A stretch of 29,320 nt of DNA from CAZISM01 sp964541895. Its GTDB lineage: Bacteria > Zhuqueibacterota > Zhuqueibacteria > Residuimicrobiales > Residuimicrobiaceae. Position numbers and translations under genes: made by a program. The stretch spans positions 1 to 29,320 of the forward strand of contig CAZISM010000068.1 in assembly GCA_964541895.1 (NCBI GenBank), in the 5' to 3' direction. Numbering within the stretch: the stretch's first letter is position 1; the number at the start of each line of letters is the position of its first letter. The notes under the pieces are model-generated. The model ran no database searches, had not been told where the DNA came from, and was given only the letters and a program-made list of their open reading frames with translations. This document shows, in pieces, positions 7,608 to 15,119 of the stretch.

Positions 7608-9278
7608 ATGCGCGTTACGAGGATGATACAATGGGCAGCGGCAACCACGATGTTGAGCTCTATCGTTGGCGCCCAAACGCCGGCATTTCCCGAGGCGGAA
7701 GGCGCCGGTAAGTTCAGTAAAGGCGGCCGCGGCGGTGCCGTTTACGAGGTAACAAACCTTGCTGACAGCGGCGCCGGCAGCCTGCGTGAAGCGGTTAGCG
7801 GCTTTGGCCCAAGGAGCGTGGTGTTTCGCGTGTCCGGCACGATCAGACTTTTATCGGAGCTCAACATCCGTAATCCATTCATTACCATCGCCGGTCAAAC
7901 AGCACCCGGCGACGGCATTTGCATTGCGGATCGACAGGTGGTCGTAAACGCCGATCATGTCATCTTGCGCTACCTGCGTTTTCGCCTGGGAGATGAAACC
8001 GGAGTGGACACTGATGCCATTTGGGGAAGGTCACGAAAAAACATTATCATCGATCACTGTTCGGCCAGCTGGAGCGTCGACGAGTCCATGTCGTTTTATG
8101 GCAACGACAGCCTCACCATACAATGGTGCATCATTTCAGAAAGCCTTTTCAAATCCAACCATCCCAAGGGCGCGCACGGGTATGGCGGCATTTGGGGCGG
8201 TCGTAATGCATCGTTTCATCACAATCTCATCGCCCATCACTCCAGCCGGACCCCCCGTTTTTCCGGCGGCGAAACGCAACCCTGCGAAAACGTCGATTTT
8301 CGTAATAACGTAATTTACAACTGGGGCTTTAACAGCGCCTATGGCGGCGAAGGCGGCACCGTCAATATGGTAGCCAATTACTACAAAGCAGGCCCGGCCA
8401 CGCGCAGCACTGTTCGCTATCGCATCATCCAGCCCTCGGATAGCGCCGGCAAGTGGCATGTGGAAAATAATTTTGTCTTTGGCAGTGCGGCGATAACGGC
8501 GAATAACTGGGCCGGCGGCGTGCAAGGCTCTTACAGCAGCCAGAGTCGCGCCCGAGCCCTGGCGCCGTTCCCATTCGTACCCATTCGTCAGCAAACGGCG
8601 GAGGAGGCGTATGCGCTGGTATTGCAGGCGGCCGGCGCAAACCTGCCGAGGCGCGACGCCGTCGACGAACGCGTGCTGCGGGAAGTGCAGACCGGTACTG
8701 CAACCTTTGACGGCCACACCTATGAAAAAGATCATGGCTTTGCCGACACGACTGTTATGCGCGGTATTATCGACTCCCAGCGGGACGTCGGCGGCTGGCC
8801 TGCGCTGCTCTCACAGCCGCCGCAGCCGGATTCTGATCACGACGGTATGCCAGACCCATGGGAGAAAGCGCACGGCCTTAATCCCGACAATCCCCTTGAC
8901 AGAAATCTGCTCAACGATCAAGGCTATACCATGCTGGAACTCTTTCTGAACTCGCTGGTGACAGCCACGCTCGTCCCGGAACGGCAGGATCAGTCACCGC
9001 AAGGGTTCGACCTGGACCAGAATTTTCCCAACCCGTTTAATCCAGCGACCACGTTAAGTTTCAGTTTGCCGCGGTCTGGACGAGTGACCGTTCTGGTTTA
9101 CAATGATGCAGGCGGACTCGTCAAAACCATTGCCGATGAAATAATGCCGACCGGGACACACCTCAAAGCCTGGGACGGTAAAAATCAGCGGGGACAAAAC
9201 GCGGCATCGGGACTCTATTTTTGTACCGTTGATTTCATGACAGAACGCAGGATCATTAAAATGCATTTACTGCGCTAA
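7608..9278 (+). CDS. PL1 pectate lyase with calcium-binding repeat and T9SS sorting domain
   Basis: This 556-residue secreted enzyme has a signal peptide ending at SSIVGAQ. The catalytic beta-helix (about 25-400) has the PL1 hallmarks AFPEAEGAGKFSKGGRGG, YEVTNLADSGAGSLREAV and VVFRVSGTI at the N-terminus. Then follow DTDAIWG, IIIDHCSASWSVDESMS (calcium/substrate region) and HHSSRTPRFSG, with the probable catalytic Arg. PL1 enzymes cleave polygalacturonate by beta-elimination, leaving 4,5-unsaturated ends, the substrate of the GH105-type enzyme further right. DSDHDGMPDPWEKAHGLNP is a thrombospondin-3/dockerin-like calcium motif common after such lyases. The last ~85 residues (NFPNPFNPATTLSF, YNDAGGLVKTIAD, ASGLYFCTVDF) are a T9SS/FlgD-like tail ending in LLR, suggesting surface attachment or release. 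AAGGAA 5 nt before the ATG supports the start. Confidence 0.93.
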   Translation: MRVTRMIQWAAATTMLSSIVGAQTPAFPEAEGAGKFSKGGRGGAVYEVTNLADSGAGSLREAVSGFGPRSVVFRVSGTIRLLSELNIRNPFITIAGQTAPGDGICIADRQVVVNADHVILRYLRFRLGDETGVDTDAIWGRSRKNIIIDHCSASWSVDESMSFYGNDSLTIQWCIISESLFKSNHPKGAHGYGGIWGGRNASFHHNLIAHHSSRTPRFSGGETQPCENVDFRNNVIYNWGFNSAYGGEGGTVNMVANYYKAGPATRSTVRYRIIQPSDSAGKWHVENNFVFGSAAITANNWAGGVQGSYSSQSRARALAPFPFVPIRQQTAEEAYALVLQAAGANLPRRDAVDERVLREVQTGTATFDGHTYEKDHGFADTTVMRGIIDSQRDVGGWPALLSQPPQPDSDHDGMPDPWEKAHGLNPDNPLDRNLLNDQGYTMLELFLNSLVTATLVPERQDQSPQGFDLDQNFPNPFNPATTLSFSLPRSGRVTVLVYNDAGGLVKTIADEIMPTGTHLKAWDGKNQRGQNAASGLYFCTVDFMTERRIIKMHLLR

Positions 9279-9420
9279 TCCGCCGTTTTTTGCACACCCT
9301 GCCTACACTGCTCCCGGCCAACGCACGCAGCGATGAGCTGATTTCACGGCTGGCCTCCCCGCCTGTGCAAAAGAGGCTCGGTTATGGTAATACGCGTATT
9401 CATTCGCGCAAAATGGTTAC

Positions 9421-9451
9421 AAAAAAAATCGGACACCTTCGAGGTGTCCGA
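9421..9451 (-). terminator. Intrinsic terminator of the GxGYxYP gene
   Basis: A perfect 10-bp stem (TCGGACACCT at 9429-9438 with AGGTGTCCGA at 9442-9451) has a 3-nt loop and is followed on the minus strand by eight Ts (9428-9421). It lies 63 bp past the stop of the leftward gene at 9514. Rightward transcripts from the pectate lyase would meet the stem but no good T-run. Confidence 0.85.
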
Positions 9452-9513
9452 CATTTGGTTCCGGTTTTTCCGGGTCAGGCTATTGCTCCTGCGCTGCGCG
9501 AGAAAAGCGGATA

Positions 9514-11571
9514 TTATTTTCCTTGATAATAATATTCCTTATATGTCGGATGCTCTCCCGCCATCTTGAGAAAAATATCCAGCGGGACCACTTCTATATT
9601 CTTGCCCAGTTTGTCGCATATCGATTTCACTCTGGCCACGGCGCTGGATTCGCGCACGTGTACCAGCAGAAAGTATGGCAATTCACCGTTTACCGCCGCC
9701 AGCTCCTCCAGATCGGCCACCACCTCTTCTTCCGGTTTTTCAGCCGCCAGATAATAATCGTAGGAAATAAACGGCCGCTTGCCCCTGATCGTAAAGGTAT
9801 TGGAAGCGCGATAGCCGTTGATAAAACCGATCGCATCAGGCATTGCCTGATAATACGCATCCACCACATCCCTGGGCAGATTGTTGTCACAGGTTTCCGT
9901 GCCGCCTTCTGAGTAATCCATGATCTCAAACACATTGAGATCCAGCTGTTTCATCAGCGCCGCGGCCTTTTCGATTTCTTTGGGCAGCCATTTTTTCGGA
10001 AACGCCTTGGGATACATGTAAGAAGAGCCGGAGAGACAACCGATAAAAAAGTCGTTCGGCGTCGCCTGGGCATAGTAATACTCCAGCATGGCCGGCGAGA
10101 AGTATAAAAACTTCATCGTCACTTCCCAGGCATAGGGAATGGATCCACGCCCGGGTTTTAGCCAGGCCCCGATGCCCAGCCCGTCGGTTTGTACCAGCGC
10201 CAGGTAGATCTTTTTCTCGGGAACGTACTGTTTGCCCGGAACGATGTTGTGATTGTTTTTGAATGTGAATCCGGGCGACACCGGCACATGAATCAAAAAG
10301 CTGGTGTTGGGCTGGGTGTTGAGCGCATCCGACGTCAGCGCGTAGGAAGAGAGCAGCGTCGTCATCTGCTCTTCCAGGTCCTTCTTGTAGGAATGCCAGC
10401 CCCAGACCGTGCCCAGGGGTTTCATCTCGGCAAAGAGCTCGTTGGTCATGCGATATTCCAGCGTGTCCGTCGAGCGGGCGGAGAGGTCGGAAAAGAACCC
10501 CTTTTTCATCATGCCGAAATCGGCTGCGGCCGGCATAAGAGCGGTGCCATGAACGCCGCCGAGCCAGACGATGACATCGCGCGAGCATCGGTTCCAGTAT
10601 TTTTCCCTGGCCCAGGAATAGATTTCATAATCCGACTGGCCGCTGAACCGGCCGCGGAAATCGTCGAGCTCCTTGAAGCCAAGCCGTTTGACCATGGGCA
10701 GCATCTCTTCACTGACGACAATGCCCTTTTCCAGCCCGGCCAGCGTATAGGCGACGATCAACGAGGTCCGCTCCTTCTTGTCCCAAACGACATAGCCCTT
10801 GATGTGATCTTTGAACACCGTCAATCCCTGTTCCAGGGAGGTCAATTTGGTGAAAGTAAAGTTCTTTTGGGCCTCGAGGAAATTGGCCAAATCCTCGGTA
10901 TAGTTGAACGGATAGTCGGTGCTGAAGGTGAGATAGAGCAACGGCTTGGTCTCGTTGACGACACCCTGGATGGAAATCCAGCAAGCCTGTTCCGGCAGTT
11001 TGGAATGGATGTCCCAGTCATCGGCCATGCGGTACACATAGGCGTTGTTGGCCTCGGCACGCTTGAATACATATTTGGTCTCCGGTCCTTTCTGACGAGT
11101 CGGGCGCATGATCCGGCAGATCAGAATATCCTTTTCCGGAGACAGTTCATAGGTATAGGTCATTTCGCCGCGCTTTTTGCCCTGCGACGCGAAATAGTCG
11201 AACCGCTCCACCACCTTGAGAACCTGGTTCTTCTCCCAGGTGGCCACAACCTCCTTTTTGCTGCCGACCGGCAATCTCAATCCCATGTGGATGTTGGTGG
11301 AAAACGTGCCATCCTTGATCTCGATGAAATTGCTTTTGCCATCGGTCGTAAACGCCATTTTCTCTTCGTACTTTCGTTTGGGCCCCATTTTGGTGACGAT
11401 CATCGCGCTGTTTTTGGCAATGGCCAGCTCGACGGTCATCTCTGAATAATAGTCCAGAAACGTGCTTTTGCTTCTGATCATGGTCCATTTGCCGTTCATA
11501 TCGGCGTTCTGGGAAAAGACGGCCGCCATCAGTGACAGCACGAGCACAAAAGTTCTGTTGATTTGTTTCAT
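9514..11571 (-). CDS. GxGYxYP-family putative glycoside hydrolase with N-terminal beta-rich domain, secreted
   Basis: This 685-residue protein has a signal peptide MKQINRTFVLVLSLMAAVFSQ. Residues about 22-180 form an extra beta-rich, lipocalin-like domain (NGKWTMIRSKSTFLDYY, then alternating strands). From about 190 on it resembles the GxGYxYP putative glycoside hydrolase family: DDFRGRFSGQSDYEIYSWAREKYW, QTDGLGIGAWLKPGRGSIPYAWE, and the name-giving motif as SGSSYMYPKAFPKKW, with Ser in place of the second Gly. Function in this family is inferred, not biochemically established as far as I know. I chose ATG 11571 (GGTGAG 4 nt upstream, start of the signal peptide) over in-frame ATG 11640. Its location among pectinolytic genes suggests a role in carbohydrate use. 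A strong terminator follows. Confidence 0.8.
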   Translation of the reverse strand: MKQINRTFVLVLSLMAAVFSQNADMNGKWTMIRSKSTFLDYYSEMTVELAIAKNSAMIVTKMGPKRKYEEKMAFTTDGKSNFIEIKDGTFSTNIHMGLRLPVGSKKEVVATWEKNQVLKVVERFDYFASQGKKRGEMTYTYELSPEKDILICRIMRPTRQKGPETKYVFKRAEANNAYVYRMADDWDIHSKLPEQACWISIQGVVNETKPLLYLTFSTDYPFNYTEDLANFLEAQKNFTFTKLTSLEQGLTVFKDHIKGYVVWDKKERTSLIVAYTLAGLEKGIVVSEEMLPMVKRLGFKELDDFRGRFSGQSDYEIYSWAREKYWNRCSRDVIVWLGGVHGTALMPAAADFGMMKKGFFSDLSARSTDTLEYRMTNELFAEMKPLGTVWGWHSYKKDLEEQMTTLLSSYALTSDALNTQPNTSFLIHVPVSPGFTFKNNHNIVPGKQYVPEKKIYLALVQTDGLGIGAWLKPGRGSIPYAWEVTMKFLYFSPAMLEYYYAQATPNDFFIGCLSGSSYMYPKAFPKKWLPKEIEKAAALMKQLDLNVFEIMDYSEGGTETCDNNLPRDVVDAYYQAMPDAIGFINGYRASNTFTIRGKRPFISYDYYLAAEKPEEEVVADLEELAAVNGELPYFLLVHVRESSAVARVKSICDKLGKNIEVVPLDIFLKMAGEHPTYKEYYYQGK

Positions 11572-11627
11572 TTTCTCACCCTGTTTGGTTGTCTTTGGAG
11601 TCGTTTTAAAGCAAATGGTCAAGACAT

Positions 11628-11685
11628 GCAGAGCAGCCATGGTGGAGCCCTTGCGGTATCGGGCCGCTGTGGCAGGATGCTCTGC
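11628..11685. repeat. Long imperfect hairpin between the DUF1801 and GxGYxYP genes
   Basis: GCAGAGCA (11628-11635) pairs exactly with TGCTCTGC (11678-11685). Inner pairs GCCA/TGGC and GCCC/GGGC extend the stem. On the plus strand it is followed by TA and nine Ts (11688-11696), so it would work as an intrinsic terminator for antisense transcription. On the minus strand it begins at the DUF1801 stop codon with no T-run after it. It could stabilise or separate the two leftward messages. Confidence 0.4.
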
Positions 11686-11977
11686 TATTTTTTTTTAGCT
11701 TCCGCTTTTTGTAAATTCTCCTTCACTCGATAACGCACAATTTTCCTTATCAGTGCCAGAGGCAACGGCTTGTCTATGGGAAATTGCACCGCGCCTTTTG
11801 AGCTTTTGTACTTTTTCAGCTGATCCTGAAACGCCGCTATGCCGCTCGGCGTCGGATAAAAGCCGATATGATGTTCATAAGCGGCAAAATGGACCAGATT
11901 GCCGTGCAGGTAAAAAGTCGGCATCTGATAGCTGATTTTTTCTGTAGCCTCAGGGCTGGCGGACTTGATGGCAACTC
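11685..11977 (-). CDS. DUF1801-family protein, C-terminal part (start lost in assembly gap)
   Basis: The frame runs out of the N-gap as VAIKSASPEATEKISYQMPTFYL and ends in a lysine-rich tail at the TAG at 11685. The ISYQMPTF segment followed by H.GFYPTPSGI and a C-terminal KGAVQFPIDKPLPLALIRKIV block is characteristic of small DUF1801/YdhG-like proteins (about 110-140 residues). Roughly 15-30 N-terminal residues should be missing. The methionine at 11924 is internal to the family alignment, so it is not the start. Family function is poorly defined. It is small, cytoplasmic in appearance and probably unrelated to pectin use. Confidence 0.7.
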
Positions 11978-12077
11978 NNNNNNNNNNNNNNNNNNNNNNN
12001 NNNNNNNNNNNNNNNNNNNNNNNNNNNNNNNNNNNNNNNNNNNNNNNNNNNNNNNNNNNNNNNNNNNNNNNNNNNNN
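11978..12077. other. Assembly gap (100 N)
   Basis: Exactly 100 Ns, the usual placeholder for a scaffold join of unknown length. The two flanking leftward genes each lose an end here. Any frame read straight through is an artefact. Confidence 0.98.
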
Positions 12078-13870
12078 GATCGCTTGCCGCTAAAATCGGC
12101 ATACGCCGCTTCCATCAGCAAAAAGAAGGCCTGGCCTTCGGTTGCTGTACCGGGTTTGTAAAACTGCGGCGCTCCACACACACCCTGCACCAGGCCGAAC
12201 GCGTCTACTTTGTCATGAACCGCTTGCCGCATCTTGTCCGCATACCGAATATATGATGCATCGAGCCATCCCGCCCTGACACCGCGATAGATGGTGTAGG
12301 CAAACATTTGCGCCGAATTGGTCTCGACAAACGATTTCGGATCATCCAGGATATCATGAAACAGCCCATCTGGTCGCTGATAAGCCAGTGCGCCATCGAT
12401 GATTTCCCTGGCAAAACCCGCCAACAGGGCTTTTTCCGTCCGCATGTGATCAGGCAATGCTTTAATCACTCGAGCTATGCCGGCCGCCGCCCAGCCGTTG
12501 CCGACTCCCCAGAACAGTTTGCGTTCGAATGCTTTCCGATCTTGATCCCAGATATGATAATAAAGCTTTTTTGCCGGATCCTGAAGATATGTGCGATAGC
12601 CGATCAGCTGTTTCACGGCCTCTGCATGTTGCCCCATAACCGCCAGGAAGGGCGGCGCCATATATGCACCGTCCACCCAGATGCGGTTTTCAATATAGTT
12701 GTGATAAATAATGCCGTCGCGCGTGCGTGGGGCTTTATACATCAGGAACTCGAGCATGCGGTTGGCCGCCTGATACAGACTGCTATCTCCGGTTGCTTTG
12801 GCCGCTAATAGTACCGCTTCTCCGTTGGCAGCCGGGTCCGTGACCGCACTGTTGCCTTCGTTCAGTCCCAGTCGACCGTCTTTGATCTGATTCACCACAG
12901 CGTCTTTAGCCAGCAGAATGGTATTCTCTTGGTCGCCCAATTCCAATAACGCCTGAGAGGCGGTGCCCTGTTCCCACGCTCGGCGCTGCATGGCCAACAT
13001 GGCTTTTTTTACTTTATCGATAAGCGCCGCAGTGTATGCGGCCGCCGGCGTCAACGGCTTGTGTTCGTTGAGCCACTCCAACCCCTTGCGATCCTGAAAA
13101 AAGTCCATCCACACATAATAGAGCTTGTGGCCTTCCGCGACCACAGCCCCGTGGTTGCTGCCGGAAGGGATGTGGAATAATTCAAACTCTCCCAGTGCCG
13201 TCCCGACCTCATCAGCGACCACAGTGATATCATTGTCTGACAGGCCGAGGAAGTATTGTTCGAGCATGGGATGGCGATGGGGCGACACCCTGTCCGGGCC
13301 TGTGGTCTCCACCGTGCCGATGGCCATGCGCGGCACAATGTTTTTCGGCAGCAGCGTGCGGCTCACGGTCTTGGCACTCTTGATCGCTTCACCATACGCC
13401 TCGCACTCTTTGAACGTCTTGACATAAGCGACCTGGTTCAGATCAGCATGCGCAGCCAAATCTTCGCGGTCAGGCGGTGTCAGCGTCAACGACATCACGA
13501 GTACGGCCAGGCCGGAGGCACCGGCATGGATATCAACACTCCATCCTATTGGAAAATGGGCAATGGTTTCGGCTTTGACCTGAAATGTTTGTCCCTTGGC
13601 CGAGATCTCGCCGCTGCCTGCCAGGACCAGATAAACCTGATCTTCTGCCTCTGTAGCAGGCTGGTGATGCACGATGCGGCCGGCCAGAGAAATCATGGTG
13701 CTGCGAATGCCTGGAATCTCAGCCGGTAATATTTCCTGTATCACCGCCTTCTGGCTATGTGCAGCGACATCCAGTTTGACCACCGGAGTAATGCCGGCAG
13801 CAGATTCTGCAACAACAACGGCAGAAAACAAACAGCACAGGGCCATGAGGATCGTTCTTGGGGTTTTCAT
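12078..13870 (-). CDS. Double-cupin plus GH105/GH88-like unsaturated galacturonyl hydrolase (3' end in gap)
   Basis: 597 residues are visible; the C-terminus is probably only a few residues further, in the gap. A signal peptide (about 1-24) is followed by two cupin domains (about 50-130 and 170-260). The second has a metal-type motif SPHRHPMLEQ (H198, H200, E204) and H240. From about residue 290 it is a GH105/GH88-like (alpha/alpha)6 barrel: WEQGTASQALLELGD, NRIWVDGAYMAPPFLAVMG (D400 matches the catalytic Asp of YteR-like enzymes), HIWDQDR, WGVGNGWAAAGIARVI, DGLFHDILDD, ETNSAQMFAYTIYRGVRAGW. GH105 removes the 4,5-unsaturated uronate that lyases such as the nearby PL1 leave on oligogalacturonides. 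Cupins of the KdgF type act on the released unsaturated sugar, so the fusion may couple two successive steps, but this is inference. A signal peptide suggests a periplasmic site. Confidence 0.85.
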
Positions 13871-14215
13871 AGATTATCGGTACCTTTTGCTATTCATTCG
13901 CCTATCCCATTCGGTACTTGCGCGGAGCAATCCTTCAGCATGTAATGAAACTATGTTCTCACATAAAAATCGCGATCAGCTCTTCGCCATGACCTCGTTT
14001 TCTTCTGATTCTCACTGTTAAATATAATATAGGCAAACCATTTCATACATCAAAATCAAGAAATGGCATCAACGCGGTTTGTCTGAGGATGTGAATGAAG
14101 GGAGCCGTGCGCTCAACACTGAGGAGTGGGGGGAACACCGGCGCGGTCGCCGTGGAATCGGTCCGGGAGGTCGTGCCGGTGTCCCAGGAACTCTAAAAAA
14201 GGGCCGACCGCTCCG
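13871..14215. other. Intergenic region between the cupin-GH105 and DUF4249 genes
   Basis: No gene is visible in these 345 bp. The region holds a possible promoter (14026-14053) and an inverted repeat, ACACCGGC (14135-14142) with GCCGGTGT (14175-14182), that may be mRNA structure. It also contains the terminator-like hairpin directly after the DUF4249-like gene. Confidence 0.5.
14026..14053 (-). promoter_or_regulatory. Possible promoter of the cupin-GH105 gene
   Basis: On the minus strand: TTGATG (14053-14048), a 16-bp spacer, TATATT (14031-14026). It lies about 155 bp before ATG 13870 in the most AT-rich part of this spacer. Weak evidence. Confidence 0.3.
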
Positions 14216-14219
14216 TCAG
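14195..14219 (-). terminator. Weak intrinsic terminator after the TonB receptor/DUF4249 operon
   Basis: On the minus strand CTGAC (14219-14215) pairs with GTCGG (14208-14204) across a 6-nt loop, then CCC and six Ts follow (14200-14195). The stem is short with one G-U pair and overlaps the stop codon, so termination may be partial. Confidence 0.4.
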
Positions 14220-15097
14220 GGCGCCAATGATTTCGCCACCTGCAGCTTGAACAGCTCACCACTCACCGAGCCAAACAATCCTATCCCGCCCTTCACGCCG
14301 CCGTTCAGGCTTGGATTCTCCTTATACAGGTAGTGGTGGTAATTCTCATCAATGGCCAGAATCTGCATGTTGTGGCTGCCGTAAAAAACCAGCATGGATG
14401 CATACCAGTAAATCACATGCTGGTCCGGATATTCATCCGTCACCAGATCAGAATACTTAACCAGCACTTGGATGCGTTTGGGTTGTCCGTTGCGGCCGCC
14501 GTCATATTCTTCCTGATCGTCCGGATATTTGTGCGGACCGAAGGCATTGATATATTCCGCGTCCTGAAAAGCTTCCTGGCATGAGATGTCCACCAGCATT
14601 ATTTGCTCAGGGGTTGGACATTCGATACGGACCGGCTTTTCATAACCCAGGTTTTTCGGCAGCACGGTATTGACCGAATCCCGGCTCAATGCCGTCGCCA
14701 CATCGATTTGGTCAGGAGTGGTCGTCTCTGCTGTGACGAGGCGGCCGTCCTCCTGCACCTGCAACATATACCGAGTCCGGCTCTTAACCAATACACTGTC
14801 GTTATAAAAAAATCCCGGCCGGGCCTCATCACTCGTCAGCAGGTAGACGCGTCCGCTGCCCTGCTCGGTAATGGTGACGCGTGCGTTTTTCACCGCTGCT
14901 TCGCCGGGATCATAATATTGGTCGATGGGCCGGGTCCAGGTGATGGACAACGCATGTTCTTTGGAGATAGGCTGGCCCACCCACAAATAGCCATACACCG
15001 AAATCTCTTTCTGGTACTCCGGCGCTGCCGGATTTTTGCTGCAGGCGCTGATCACCATCAGAATGGCAAGCGCGGCAGGCACGATTCTTTTCTTCAT
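14216..15097 (-). CDS. DUF4249-like outer-membrane lipoprotein
   Basis: This 293-residue protein begins MKKRIVPAALAILMVISACSKNPAAPE, a lipoprotein signal with lipobox ISAC (Cys 18). It continues with ISVYGYLWVGQPISKEHALSITWTRPID and VKNARVTITEQGSGRVYLLTSDEARPGFFYN, the arrangement seen in DUF4249 proteins of Bacteroidetes-type genomes. These almost always sit next to a TonB-dependent receptor, as here (22 bp downstream of it), and are thought to be its surface partner, possibly the substrate-binding or lid subunit. The start at 15097 is supported by CAGGAG 7 nt upstream. The longer in-frame version to 15364 would overlap the receptor gene and lacks a signal peptide. The substrate is unknown. 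Confidence 0.75.
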   Translation of the reverse strand: MKKRIVPAALAILMVISACSKNPAAPEYQKEISVYGYLWVGQPISKEHALSITWTRPIDQYYDPGEAAVKNARVTITEQGSGRVYLLTSDEARPGFFYNDSVLVKSRTRYMLQVQEDGRLVTAETTTPDQIDVATALSRDSVNTVLPKNLGYEKPVRIECPTPEQIMLVDISCQEAFQDAEYINAFGPHKYPDDQEEYDGGRNGQPKRIQVLVKYSDLVTDEYPDQHVIYWYASMLVFYGSHNMQILAIDENYHHYLYKENPSLNGGVKGGIGLFGSVSGELFKLQVAKSLAP

Positions 15098-15119
15098 ATT
15101 CTGCTCCTGATTGGCGATC

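Noticed and set aside
9290..9526. 78-codon plus-strand frame after the pectate lyase
   Set aside because: It crosses the terminator hairpin and the end of the opposite gene; no recognisable protein.
10189..11445. Plus-strand frame of 418 codons opposite the GxGYxYP gene
   Set aside because: Antisense shadow; composition reflects the complementary coding strand.
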